The notes under the pieces are model-generated. The model did not search any database. It had not been told where the DNA came from and saw only the letters and a program-made list of their open reading frames with translations. 64,000 bases of DNA from JACVRW01 sp963733885 (GTDB taxonomy: Bacteria > Actinomycetota > Thermoleophilia > Solirubrobacterales > Thermoleophilaceae), in assembly GCA_963733885.1 (NCBI GenBank), contig CAVTES010000007.1, positions 434,001 to 498,000 of the forward strand. The letters run 5' to 3'. The position numbers and the translations under genes are program-made. This document shows, piece after piece, positions 43,258 through 54,557 of this stretch. Within the stretch, counting starts at the first letter, position 1. Each line of letters begins with the position of its first letter.

Positions 43258-43279
43258 TAGTACACGGGAGCGTGTACTA
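43258..43279. terminator. perfect 9-bp hairpin between convergent genes
   Basis: TAGTACACG (43258-43266) and CGTGTACTA (43271-43279) form a perfect stem with a GGAG loop. The right arm contains the TAG stop of the aldo/keto reductase, and the left arm lies 4 bp after the DUF5666 stop. It is suited to bidirectional termination. The TAGTACACG sequence is also the outermost arm of the structured element at 16319. Confidence 0.6.
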
Positions 43280-44299
43280 ACGCCGCAGCGCCTCGGGTCG
43301 CAGGGCCGGGTTGTCGTAGCCCGTGTCGGCCGGGTTGACGTTCTCGCCCGGCGGCACGATCTCGTCGATCCGGTCGAGGACGTCGTCGGACAGCTCCACG
43401 TCGACGGCGCCCAGCTGCGACTCGAGGTGCTCCATCTTGCGGGGCCCGATGATCGCCGAGGTGACCGCGGGGTGCCGGATCACGAAGGCCAGCGCGAGCT
43501 CGATCAGGGTCATGCCCGCCTCCTCGGCGAGCTGGGCAAGGGCGTCGGCCGCGTCGAGCTTGCGCTGGTTGGCGGGGATCGAGAGGTCGTAGCTCTTGGG
43601 CAGCATCGCCGAGCGCCGTGAGGTGAGGTCGTCGGCGCCCTTGCGCCACTTCCCCGACAGCCAGCCGGCGGCCAGCGGGCTCCACGGGATCACGCCTATG
43701 CCGTGGCGGCGGCAGGTGGGCAGCACGTCGTACTCGACCCCGCGGATGAGCAGCGAGTAGGGCGGCTGCTCGGAGACGAAGCGCTCGCGGCCGCGCCGCT
43801 CGGCGGTCCACTGGGCCTCGACGATCTGTGAGGCCGGGAACGTCGACGAGCCGATGTAGCGCACCTTGCCCGCGCGCACGAGGTCGGTGAGGGCGCCGAG
43901 CGTCTCGTCGATGTCGGTGTCGTCCTCGGGGCGGTGGATCTGGTACAGGTCGATCCAGTCGGTCTTCAGGCGGCGCAGGCTGTTCTCGACCTCCGTGACG
44001 ATCCAGCGGCGCGAGCTGCCGAACTGGTTGGGGTCGTCGCCCATCGAGCCGTGGACCTTCGTGGCGAGGATGACGTTGTCGCGGCGGCCGCCGGCGAGCG
44101 CCTTGCCGACGATCTCCTCGGACTCGCCGGCCGAGTAGACGTCGGCCGTGTCGACGAAGTTGATGCCCGCGTCGAGAGCGCGGTGGATGATGCGAATCGA
44201 CTCGTCGTGGTCACGCTCTCCCCAGGCGCCGAACATCATCGCCCCGAGGCAGAGCGGGCTGACCTTAACTCCGGTGCGTCCCAGCGTGCGGTGCTCCAT
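43277..44299 (-). CDS. aldo/keto reductase
   Basis: 340 aa, a TIM-barrel NADPH oxidoreductase. MEHRTLGRTGVKVSPLCLGA opens the fold, ALDAGINFVDTADVYSAGES holds the catalytic Asp-Tyr pair, LATKVHGSMGDDP the Lys, and DWIDLYQIHRPEDDTDIDET the His. Cofactor-binding segments are VIPWSPLAAGWLSGKWRKGA and IIGPRKMEHLESQL. The substrate is unknown; this subgroup acts on sugars and aldehydes. ATG at 44299; its stop is in a hairpin arm. Confidence 0.93.
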   Translation of the reverse strand: MEHRTLGRTGVKVSPLCLGAMMFGAWGERDHDESIRIIHRALDAGINFVDTADVYSAGESEEIVGKALAGGRRDNVILATKVHGSMGDDPNQFGSSRRWIVTEVENSLRRLKTDWIDLYQIHRPEDDTDIDETLGALTDLVRAGKVRYIGSSTFPASQIVEAQWTAERRGRERFVSEQPPYSLLIRGVEYDVLPTCRRHGIGVIPWSPLAAGWLSGKWRKGADDLTSRRSAMLPKSYDLSIPANQRKLDAADALAQLAEEAGMTLIELALAFVIRHPAVTSAIIGPRKMEHLESQLGAVDVELSDDVLDRIDEIVPPGENVNPADTGYDNPALRPEALRR

Positions 44300-44345
44300 G
44301 CGCGTCGAGACTAGTGACGGTGGCCTGTCACCCTTGGCGCCGGCG

Positions 44346-46181
<1,836 letters not shown>

Positions 46182-46183
46182 CG

Positions 46184-46531
46184 GTGCCGCTGAACCACAT
46201 CGCGCTGACGGTGACGGACCGCGAGCGCTCGGCGGCCTTCTACGCCGAGCACTTCGGGATGACCCGGCGGCTGCACGACGACGCGCACCTGATGATCCTG
46301 GGCTCTTCTGATGGCTCGGTGCTTTCGCTGAGCGAGGGCTCGCCCCCGGCCGGGCTGCCGCGCACGAACCACTTCGGGTTCCAGCTGCCGGACGTGGACG
46401 AGGTGCGCGCCGCGCGCGAGCGGTTTCGGCGGGCGGGCCTGGTCGAGACCGAGTGGCAGGACGACAGCGTCGTGGTCCGCGTGCAGGTGTCGGATCCGGA
46501 CGGCTACCGGGTCGAGCTGTACGCGTTCTAA
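46184..46531 (+). CDS. VOC/glyoxalase-fold protein
   Basis: 115 aa from GTG, 2 bp after typA. PLNHIALTVTDRERSAAFYA, then a strand-helix unit (HFGMTRRLHDDAHLMILGSS), LPRTNHFGFQLPDVDEVRA and VSDPDGYRVELYAF are the betaalphabetabetabeta modules of the vicinal-oxygen-chelate family, with likely metal ligands His (NHI), His (NHF) and Glu (VEL). Could be a glyoxalase, dioxygenase or antibiotic-binding protein; not assignable. Confidence 0.85.
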   Translation: MPLNHIALTVTDRERSAAFYAEHFGMTRRLHDDAHLMILGSSDGSVLSLSEGSPPAGLPRTNHFGFQLPDVDEVRAARERFRRAGLVETEWQDDSVVVRVQVSDPDGYRVELYAF

Positions 46532-46534
46532 GAG

Positions 46535-46786
46535 CTAAGACAGCCAGGCGATGAGCAGGATGATCAGCGCGATGCCCATGCCTATCGCGCCGATGGTGAT
46601 CGGCGGGCGGTTGCGGCGCCAGAAGTCCGGGTCCGCTTGGTCGCGGGTGTGGCGGCCTTCCGGCGGCTCGCCCTGCCAGTCGTCGTCGTCCCAGGCGCCC
46701 ACACCATCGTTGTACCCGCGTTTTCCCCTCCGGCCACCGGGTACGGCCACAGTCGCACCGGTTTTCGACTCAAGGCGGGCAGACAT
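46535..46786 (-). CDS. small tail-anchored membrane protein
   Basis: Up to 83 aa. An N-terminal polar, acidic Trp/Asp segment (GVGAWDDDDWQGEPPEG) precedes a C-terminal transmembrane helix (ITIGAIGMGIALIILLIAWL). The precise start is uncertain (an ATG at 46786 overlaps the divergent ferritin-like start by 2 bp; an internal GTG is equally possible). Conserved character is moderate. It ends 4 bp from the VOC gene stop, convergent. Function unknown. Confidence 0.45.
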   Translation of the reverse strand: MSARLESKTGATVAVPGGRRGKRGYNDGVGAWDDDDWQGEPPEGRHTRDQADPDFWRRNRPPITIGAIGMGIALIILLIAWLS

Positions 46787-47487
46787 GGCCGAGCAAACGG
46801 TTCGGGATCTCAAGTTGATCCAGTACCTGAACGAGGCGTACGGCAAGGAGAAGGAGCTCGAGACGGCGCTGCAGGCGCACATCGGGATGACCACGAAGGC
46901 GCCGTACAAGAAGCGCCTGCAGCAGCACCTGAAGGAGACCAAGGCGCATGCGCGTCAGGTCGAGCGCCGCATCAAGCAGCTCGGCGGCAAGGCCGAGGCA
47001 GTGCCGGCGCCCGGGCCGATCGGCGCCGCGGCTTCGGCGGCGACGTCGGCGGCAAGCAAGGCGGTGTCGGCCGCGAAGGGTCCGCTGCACGCGATCCGCG
47101 GCACGGGCGAGAACGAGAAGATGCTCAAGAACGCGAAGACCGAGTTCTCCGACGAGCACGAGGAGATCGCGACGGTACACCGCGATCGAGACGCTCGCCG
47201 ACACCGTGGGCGACAAGGACACCGTCAGGCTGGCCCGCGAGATCCGGCGTGAGGAGGAGCGGATGGCGAAGTTCCTCGCCGGCCAGATCCCGACGCTGAC
47301 CAAGGCCGTGGCGCGTGAGGAGATCCCGGCCGCGGAGCGCAACGGCGGCACGCGGCGGCGCCGTAGGGCGTCGAGCCGGTCGCGGTCGGCGTCGAGCTCG
47401 CGGTCGCGTTCCTCGTCGGGCTCGCGGTCGCGGTCCCGGTCTTCCGGATCGCGCACGACCCAGGCGCGAAGCGGCTCACGCTCGTAA
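46785..47487 (+). CDS. ferritin-like (DUF892) protein with Arg/Ser-rich tail, one frameshift
   Basis: About 234 codons. Helices IQYLNEAYGKEKELETALQA, TKAPYKKRLQQHLKETKAHA, RQVERRIKQLGGKAEA and, after a break near 47174, IETLADTVGDKDTVRLAREI with RREEERMAKFLAGQIPTLTK form the DUF892 four-helix bundle with Glu/His residues expected in a di-iron site (YciF-like). The last 48 residues are almost all Arg and Ser (RRRRRASSRSRSASSSRSRS), unlike most family members. The tail may bind nucleic acid. Stress-related function is inferred. Confidence 0.8.
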
Positions 47488-47511
47488 GGCACGCAGTAGG
47501 TTCCCCGTCCC

Positions 47512-48010
47512 GTGGCCGACCAGCAGGGCGAACGGCATCCCGAGACCGGTCGTGAGGAGACCGAGCAGAGCGGATCGACCGCAACCTCCAGGAGATGCTC
47601 GGGGAGCTGCGCGTCGCGCTGCCGGGCGTGCAGGTGCTGTTCGCGTTCCTGCTCGTCGTGCCGTTCAACCAGCGTTTCGCCGACGTCACGCAGTTCCAGA
47701 AGACCATGTTCTTCGTGACACTGCTCTCACCACGGCGTCCAGCGTCTGCCTGATCGCCCCCACAGTGCACCACAGGCTCGAGTTCCGCCAGCAGCACAAG
47801 GACGCGGATCGTGTCGCACCGGCAACCGCATCGTCGTGCTCGGGCTGTTCCTGCTGGCGGTCGCGATGACGGGCGCGGTGACTGTTGGTCACCGACTTCC
47901 TGTACAGCAGCACCACGACGATCGTGGTGGCGGCCTGCGTGGGTGGCGCGTTCGCCCTGCTCTGGTACGCCGATGCCGCTGCGGCGGCTGGCGCCAGGAT
48001 CGCGGCTAGC
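47512..48010 (+). CDS. DUF6328-like membrane protein, multiple frameshifts
   Basis: Read across at least three breaks: QQGERHPETGREETEQ, then RIDRNLQEMLGELRVALPGV, QVLFAFLLVVPFNQRFADVT, QFQKTMFFVTLLSTTASSV, HHRLEFRQQHKDADRV, GNRIVVLGLFLLAVAMTGAV, and LVTDFLYSSTTTIVVAACVG ending near LWYA. Four transmembrane helices with an N-terminal amphipathic region fit DUF6328 (annotated in some genomes as sodium:proton-antiporter-like). Function unproven. GTG at 47512. Its 3' end meets the convergent anti-sigma gene. Confidence 0.55.
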
Positions 48011-48805
48011 GCAGCGAAGCGGCGATCTCGAGGGCCCGATCGCGGTCGAAGGCGGCCTCGAGCCGCACGAGCAGTCGACCCGCTCGAGCAGCAGCACGTT
48101 CCGGGCGAGCCGCAGCGGCGTCCTCACAACGTCCCCGTCCGGCGCGCGGTAGAAGAAGAAGTGCGGGGCGCCCTCGATCCAGGTCGCCGGCTCGCCGTCG
48201 ACCGTGAGCTGCTCGATGCGTGGCGGCCTGGGGCCGAGCTTCTGACGTAGTCGGGCATCAGGTCGCCGCGGAACTCGGTGACCAGCAGGCCGATGCCGGT
48301 GGTCCGGCGCGCGGGAGGCCGTCGCCGGCGGTAGGTCAGCGAGAGCTCGCCGCCGGGCGCGCGGCGCTACGTAGACGGCGTCGGGCTCGCCGGGGTCGGC
48401 GGGGACGAGCGGGTCGAAGGCGAGCCTGTCGCGCGCGTCGGCCAGCGTCGTGCGGCGGCCGAGGTCGAGCGCGCGCGCGGGCGGCGCGGGCGGGAGCTGC
48501 TCGCGCCGCTCCACGGTGGCGCCCTGGAGGCCGAGGAACTCGAGCACGGCGTCGCGCACGCCGGGGACGGCCGCGAACGACCGCGCCGGCGAGGACGAGC
48601 AGGGAGACGAGGGCGAGCACGAGCGCCCGGCGGAGGCCGGCGGGCGGGAGGAGATCGCGCGGGCGGAAGCGGCGCCGGCGCGGGCTCCTTGGCTTGCCCG
48701 CCGGCAGCGCCTGAGCCGGGCGGCCACGCGCGGCGCCAGGTCGGGCGTCGGCGGCTAGTCGAGCTCCCCGCCGAGCCGGGTCAGCATCCGCTCGAGGTCA
48801 GGCAT
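48006..48805 (-). CDS. anti-sigma-like membrane protein, frameshifts and one in-frame TAG
   Basis: Starts MPDLERMLTRLGGELD, then an in-frame TAG, then PPTPDLAPRVAARLRR; the expected residue is Tyr or Phe, so TAC-to-TAG error is likely. A hydrophobic segment (LRRALVLALVSLLVLAGAVV) is the single TM, followed by VPGVRDAVLEFLGLQGATVE, DAVYVAP, then a beta-rich periplasmic-side domain (RIEQLTVDGEPATWIEGAPH, APDGDVVRTPLRLARNVLLL) ending LEAAFDRDRALEIAASLR. It overlaps the sigma gene end. The position and layout suggest the cognate anti-sigma factor. Confidence 0.6.
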
Positions 48806-49367
48806 CGCTTCTCTGCCGGCTCGATCTGGTCGCGCAGGCGCTCGAGCGCCCGCGAGAGCCGGGACTTGACCGTGCCGCGCGCGCAGCCGAGCGCCGCCGC
48901 GGTCTCCTCCTCCGAGAGCTCGAGGAAGTAGCGGCAGGCGATCGCCTGGCGGTCGGTCTCCGAGAGCGTCCGCGAGCGCCGCCAGCAGCTCGTCGCGCTG
49001 CTCGGAGTCGAGGAGCGCCGCCTCGGGCGACGGGACCGCGCCGTCCGGGCGGCGCTCCTCGGCCACGCGCAGCGCGAGCGGCTCGCGCCGGCCGGCGGAA
49101 CGGACGCGGTTGCGCGCCTCGTTCGCCACGATCGTGAGCAGCCAGGGCCGCAGCGGCGCGCCCTCGCGGAAGCGGCCGAGCGCGCGGTGGGCCTTCACGA
49201 ACCCGTCCTGCGCCGCCTCCTCGGCATCGGCCGCCGACCCGGTGATCACCCAGGCCGTGCGGAACGCGATCGTCTCGTGCCGCCGCACGATCTCCTCGTA
49301 GGCGCTCGCGCTCGCCTCGCTTGGCCCGCGCGACGAGCTCCTCGTCGCTGGGTGGCCGGTCCTCCAC
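48781..49367 (-). CDS. ECF-type RNA polymerase sigma factor, frameshifted
   Basis: About 195 codons read over several breaks. From GTG 49367: VEDRPPSDEELVARAKRGE, then region 2 FRTAWVITGSAADAEEAAQD and GFVKAHRALGRFREGAPLRP with WLLTIVANEARNRVRSAGRR, a short linker, and region 4 (LLAALADALGDR … ARGTVKSRLSRALERL reconstructed). It lacks regions 1 and 3, as in extracytoplasmic-function sigma factors. The anti-sigma-like gene overlaps its 3' end, and autoregulation is likely. Confidence 0.75.
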
Positions 49368-49377
49368 CGTGCCTGTA

Positions 49378-49670
49378 CTACAACGTTCCGGCGGACCGGT
49401 TCCGCGGCCGACGCCGCGCACCGCCCATGTAGACCTCCAGCGAGTTAGAGCGATGCCCGAAGTCCTAGCCCAGACGTTCTCGAAGGTAGTCGTCGGCCCC
49501 GGCACCGAGGCCGGCAACCGGTCGGATACGGCGTCGCGGGCAGTCAGTATCTGCACGGGCGTGCGGTCGCCGCCGTCGGCCGCCAGGCGACGTCGCGGCC
49601 TTAAGAGCCGGAGGGCACGCTTGACGGCCTCGTGGCCGGCGGGCTCGTCGTCCACGATCAGGACGCGCAC
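49378..49670 (-). pseudogene. decayed OmpR-type response regulator
   Basis: Scraps of a response regulator in order: VRVLIVDDEPAGHEAVKRAL (first beta-alpha with the acidic pair), LTARDAVSDR followed in another frame by VAGLGAGADDYL (the T-loop and K-loop area of the receiver), and RSNSLEVYMGGARRRPR (the wing-helix SNxLEVYIGxLRRK). The D-acceptor segment and most of the winged helix are missing, so large deletions and frameshifts have occurred. This is true decay rather than one sequencing indel. It sits upstream of the sigma gene on the same strand. Confidence 0.65.
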
Positions 49671-49692
49671 AGGTGAGCGTTACCGGCGAAAC

Positions 49693-50665
49693 CTAAGAGG
49701 AGAGTGAACGCTGCGCGAGATCGCCTGACGGCCGGCCGTGGAGCCACTCCTCGAACGCCTCGGCGTCGAGGTCGGGCACAACGCGACGCGGGAGCATGAA
49801 GCGGTCTGCCGGGAGCGCGCCCGGCGAGGTGGTGACACCCAACGAGAAGCCCGCCGCGCGCACGCGCGCCACGACCGCGTCGTCGACGTCGGCGCCGGGC
49901 ACGCCGAACGGATACGAGAAGGACGGTGGGCTCGACTTCCGAGCCAAGCGGCGAGGTCGTCGCGGCTGCCGGCGATCTCGGCATCCTGCGTGGCCGCGTC
50001 GGCGTGGCGAGGCGAGCGATGCGAGCGGGTGTGGGCGCCGGCGCTCAGACCCGGCATGGCCCGCGAAGGTGCGCAGGCCGTCCGGGGTCATGGCGCGATC
50101 CGGCTCCGGCGCCGGACCGCGTGCCCGGCCTCGCCCGCCCAGGCGCGGAGCGCGCCAGCAGAGCGCGTCGATCTCCTCCGGGGCCAGCGGCTGGAGCCAG
50201 CGCGTGCAGGTGCTTGCGCGCGATACCGCCGCTCGCGCTCGCTGCCGACGCGGAACGCGCGCCGCTGCCCGCCGAGCTCGAGCTCCAGGCCCGGCGCGGC
50301 CTCGCTCGGCGCGGTGCAGCAGGATGTGCTCGAGCTCGTCCCACCAGAAGCCCTTCGCCCTCGGCGACGTGCCCGGTCGAGACGAACAGCGTGGCCGGGA
50401 TGCCCGCGGCGGCCAGCGCAGGCGCCGCGTGCTCCAGGTTGTCGCAGTAGCCGTCGTCGAAAGTGAGCGCCAGCCGCCCCGGCGGCGCCTCGTCCGACGG
50501 CGATCTCGGCCAGCGGCACCAGCTCGCGCGCCGCCTTCAGCACCTCGAGCTGGCCGGCGAAGTTCGCCGGCGACACGCACACGCCGAGCGGGTCCGGGCG
50601 CGCTCGGCGACGCGGTGGTAGAGCAGGATAGCGGGCCGCCGCCTCGGTCGCGAGCGCCGGCGCAC
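49693..50665 (-). CDS. polysaccharide deacetylase (NodB fold), frameshifted
   Basis: Reconstructed pieces: RRPAILLYHRVAE (the LLYHRV motif 1), DPLGVCVSPANFAGQLEVLK, AARELVPLAEIAVG, then a D-D-G/Y motif region read as FDDGYCDNLEHAAPALAAAG, ATLFVSTG, FWWDELEHILLHRA, and a C-terminal part ending MLPRRVVPDLDAEAFEEWLH. CE4 enzymes remove N-acetyl groups from chitin-like or capsular polymers. Multiple single-base insertions break the frame. The start is taken at GTG 50665, uncertain. It is the 3'-most gene of the minus-strand polysaccharide cluster. Confidence 0.7.
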
Positions 50666-50669
50666 CGCG

Positions 50670-52247
50670 GCGCGGCTGCCGGCGGCGGGATGCCCCGCTG
50701 CGGAAAGCGGCGTCTCGCGCGCAACGGGCTGCAGATCGGCCCGTGGCGAGCCGGCGCGGCCAGCAGCGCGCCGGCGCTCTCCGCCACCCGCACGGCGCGC
50801 TCCATCGCCAGCCGCTGCCTGCCGCGTGCGAGCGCGAGCGGCACGCCGGCGGCGCTCGTCGCGAGCTGTCGCGCGACGACAGCGGCCGCGCGCCGACCGC
50901 TCGCCGATCAGCGCCTCGCGGGCGCCGTAGCGCAGCCGCCGGCGCAGCACGGCACGGCGGCTCGAGGTCGCGGTCCACGACCCGCACGGCCGCCGCCTGC
51001 GGCACGTACGCCGCGCGCCAGCCCGCGCGCGCCAGCTCGCGCTGGGCCTCGTGCTCCTCGCTGAACCAGTCGCGCCCGTCGCGGTGCCCGCGGGCGGGCC
51101 AGAAGCCGCCGACCGCGCGAAGCGCGCTCGTGCGAAAGGAGACGTTGCCGCCGTGGAACGTCCGCTCGAGCGGGTCGACCGCGAGCGGCTCGTCGCCCAG
51201 GTCGAGCGTGGCGAAGGCGTCGAGCAGGTCGTCGGACAGCCATCCCGGTCGCCCGCTTGGAAAGTCCGCTCGCAGCGGACCGCCGGCGCAGGCGAGCGCC
51301 TCGTCGGCGCCGCGCCCAGGCCCCGACCAGCGCCGTCGAGCCAGCCCGGCTCCACGAGCACGTCGTCCTCGACGAGCGCGAGCACCTCCGCGTCGCAGCC
51401 GGCGAGCGCCCGGTTGCGCGCCATCGCCGCGCCGTCGGGGCCGATCCGCACGACCGCCGGCCGCGTCGCGCGCCGGCGCGCTCGAGCGCCGCCAGGCAGG
51501 CGCCGAGGTCGGCCTCGGGGCGGGCGATAACGGCGACCGCCGGCGACGCTCTCAGACCGGTCCGCTTCACCGCGCGGACCGTCATCAACAGCTCGTAGGC
51601 CGGATCGCGATGGGCGAGCTCCGCCTCGGTCAGCTCCTCGGCGGCGAAGCCGTAAAGGAAGCAGGCGGCCGGACAAGCACGTTGCCGTGCGCCTCGACCT
51701 CGACGTTCTCCGCCCCGTATACGTCGCCGAACAGGCGGCGGGCGGAATCGGTGGTGAAGCGCCACCAGTCGCCCCAGTCGCGCCGGCCGTCGCGAGCTGA
51801 TCTGGCTGATGCCGGGCACGGTCGCGAGCAGCACGCCGTCCGCGGCGCGAGCAGGTCGCGCGTGCCCCGCACCGCTGCCTCGATGTCGTAGATCACATGC
51901 AGCGTCTGGGTCATGATGAAGCAGTCGAACGCCTCGGCCGGGAATGCCCTCGCCCGTGGCGAGGTCGCCGACGATGGTGGCCTCGGGGTTGCCCGGCGCG
52001 GCGTGCAGGACGTCGGAGCTCGTGACGTCGTCGCCGCCGTACCACTGCGTGTAGGTGGTCTCGGCTACCTCGAGCACGCGCCCGCGCACCTCGGCGCTGT
52101 GCGCGGCGAGGAAGCGCTCGATATACCAGCGGTCGACCGGCTTGCCGCGATCGGCACCGTAGAGTCGGCTGACCGGCTCGAGGCGCGGGTGAGCCCGAGC
52201 GCCTCGCGCTCGGCTGGGTTGTTCCGGCGGCGCCAGGGACGCCTCAT
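50670..52247 (-). CDS. fused SAM methyltransferase and GT2-like glycosyltransferase, frameshifted
   Basis: From ATG 52247: RLEPVSRLYGADRGKPVDRW then YIERFLAAHSAEVRGRVLEV (class I SAM motif I), SDVLHAAPGNPEATIVGDLA, MTQTLHVIYDIEAAVRGTRD, WGDWWRFTTDSARRLFGDVY. The same open frame runs without a stop through ELLMTVRAVKRTGLRAS into PAVAVIARPEADLGACLAAL, then MARNRALAGCDAEVLALVED with the DD(V/L)LVEPGWL metal motif and HGGNVSF-like acceptor loop. So the methyltransferase and a GT2 transferase seem to be one polypeptide. Breaks elsewhere prevent a firm 3' end; coordinates of the left end are approximate. Confidence 0.65.
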
Positions 52248-53246
52248 GCGAGCGACGCGCTCGGTTCCGAACACCTCGATGTCGAGCAGCAGGTCGTGCA
52301 CGAGCCGAGGGTACACGCGCGAGGCGCGGAAGGCCTCGGCCTTCCGGCGCCCGCGGATCCGGACGCGCCGGTGCAGATCGGGATACAGGTGGATCTGGCC
52401 GACGGCCCGCCGGAGGTCCTCCGGATGGCGCACCTCGATGTAGTCGATGCCCGGCTCGAGACCGTGCGTTGGGCTGAGCGGCTCGCTGATGACCAGGTTG
52501 GCGGCCGCGAGGTGGAGCGACACGCGGTTCTCGAAGGAGGGGTAGGGCTCGTTGTGGAGGTTGATCGCCACGTCGGTCTCGCGCAGCAGCTCGAGCAGCC
52601 GGTCGCCGAACACGCCGTGCGCCACGTGCAGGATGTCGAAGCTGTGCTTGACGTCCACGAGGTAGCTCTCGCGGTGCTCGGTCGAGCGCCCGACGAACGC
52701 CACCCTGCGGCGGCACCGCGGAGCGCCTGCACGGGCGCGAAGAAGCGATCGTCCACGGGCAGCGGCACCGAGCGCCAGACCGGAGCCAGCGGGTCGGCGG
52801 CCTCGACGAACAGCGGGTCGAACGAGACGATGCGGTCGAAGTTCGACGCGGTCGATCAGCCTGGTGTCGCGCAGGCGCCACTCGAGGTCCGGGTGGGGCT
52901 TGCCGTCGCCGCGTGGCAGCGGCTCGGTGAGGAAGCCGAGCGTAGGCATGCGCAGGCGAAACGAAGCGACCCGCCGGGATCGTCTCGGGCCTGAAGACGA
53001 TCACCACGTCGGGCGCGAAGCGCTCGATCGGCCGCCATCATCTGCTGCGGGTCGCCACCGGAGCGAAACTCGACGAAGAGCGGCAGCACCTCAGGGGTCG
53101 GGCGTGGTGAGCGCCGCCGCGCGGAAGTACGTCTCCTGCCCGACGAAGGCGATGCGCACCGGGGCGGCCGGCGGCGGGGCGGGGTAGGGGCCGACGCGCC
53201 GGCCGCGACCGAGCGAGAAGCGGGCTGAGCGGAGCGTCGAGCGCAC
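52244..53246 (-). CDS. glycosyltransferase (CgeB-like/GT4-type), frameshifted
   Basis: From GTG 53246: RSTLRSARFSLGRGRRVGPY, VRIAFVGQETYFRAAALTTP, then LPTLGFLTEPLPRGDGKPHP and DLEWRLRDTRLIDRV, then VPLPVDDRFFAPVQALRGAA, FVGRSTEHRESYLVDVKHSF, VAINLHNEPYPSFENRVSLH, LAAANLVISEPLSPTHGLEP and GIDYIEVRHPEDLRRAVGQI. The pattern of the last part (E-P-x-x-P-T-H-G-L-x-P-G) is typical of CgeB-like glycosyltransferases of spore or surface glycans. Its TGA overlaps the ATG of the fused methyltransferase gene (ATGA). Divergent from the plus-strand GT4 gene, 24 bp apart. Confidence 0.7.
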
Positions 53247-53270
53247 GGCGGCAGTACGATAGCCCGCTCC

Positions 53271-54516
53271 TTGAAGGTCGCGTTCCTGTTGCAAGACCTC
53301 CAGCTCTCCGGCGGGGTGGGCGTCGTCGTCGAGCACGCGAGCCAGCTCGCCGCCCGCCACGGCTTCGACGTCACGCTCGCCATGACGCGCGAGCAGGAGG
53401 AGCCCGACTGGAGCTTCCGCGGGCTCGACCGCCTGCACGTGGTCCCGATCGAGCGGGCCCGCGAGGCCGACGTACGACGTGGCCGTGGCCACCTGGTGGG
53501 AGACCACCACGCACCTGTTCGACCTCGAAGGCCAGCCGTCACGCCTACTTCGTCCAGAGCCTCGAGGACCGCTTCTACGGGAGCTGGGACACGACGCGCG
53601 TCGGCGCCGCGCTCACGCACGCGCTGCCGGTGTCCTTCATCACCGAGGCCCGCTGGATCGCGGAGACGCTCGAGGAGCTGCAGCCGGGCGGGCGGGTCTT
53701 CTACGTGCGCAACGGAGTCGACAAGGCTGTGTTCGCGCCAGGCGAGGCGGTGCAGCCGCGGCGACGGGGGCCCGCTGCGCGTGCTGGTCGAGGGCTACCG
53801 CGGCGTCCCCTTCAAGGGAGTCGACGAGGCCGTCGCGACGGTAGCCTCGATGCGCGAGCCACGCCACCTGACCGCCGTGATTCCGGACCGCGGAGTCGCG
53901 GGTGACGTAGAGGCCGACACGGTGCTCGGAGCCGTTCCGCCAGGCGAGAGCTGGCGCGCCTCTACGCCGAGCACGGACGTGGTTCTCAAGCTGTCGCGCA
54001 TCGAGGGGATGTTCGGCCCGCCGCTCGAGGGCTTCCACTGCGGGGCGACCTGCGTCGTCACGCCGGTCACCGGCCACGACGAGTACGTCGCCCACGGCTG
54101 GAACGGGCTCGTGACCGAGTGGGACGACGTGCGCGGCACGGCGCGACTGCTCGACCTGCTCGCCCGCGACAGGCGCTACCTGCACTTCCTTCGTGCCAAC
54201 GCGCTCGAGACGGCGCGGGCGATGGCCGTCGTGGGAGCAGTCGTCAGCCTTCATGGCGGCCGCTCTGCGCGCGATCCACCGGCTGCCGCCGCCGGATCCG
54301 CGCGGGCCCGGGACGCTGCTCGCTGCGGAGGCCCAGGCGGCCGCCGCCGCCATGGGCACCGAGATCGCGGCGCTGGAGCGCGAGCTGGCGGAGTTCCGCT
54401 GGCTGGAGCGAAGAGCTACCTTCCGCGCGCTGCTGCGCGTCGCCGCTCTGCGCCACCGGCGCCCGTTTCGGTACCTGTTGGCGCCAGTCCGGATGCTCCG
54501 CAAGCGGCGCGCCTAA
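53271..54516 (+). CDS. GT4-family glycosyltransferase, frameshifted
   Basis: From TTG: KVAFLLQDLQLSGGVGVVVE (GGV N-domain loop), HASQLAARHGFDVTLAMTRE, ATWWETTTHLFDLEG, SLEDRFYGSW, FITEARWIAETLEELQPGG, VRNGVDKAVFAPGEAV (the linker N-G-V-D), VEGYRGVPFKGVDEAVATVA, VLKLSRIEGMFGPPLEGFHC, then GATCVVTPVTGHDEYVAHGW (E/D-x7-E donor site region) and a C-terminal ALRHRRPFRYLLAPVRMLRK tail. At least four frame breaks. It is probably a retaining glycosyltransferase adding sugars to the exported polymer. Confidence 0.75.
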
Positions 54517-54557
54517 CCGGGCGTGGCGCCTGAGGGCACCGCTACCGTACCCGCAGC

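Noticed and set aside
49440..49670. An intact second response regulator
   Set aside because: The phospho-acceptor segment and most of the DNA-binding domain are missing, so it is annotated as a pseudogene.
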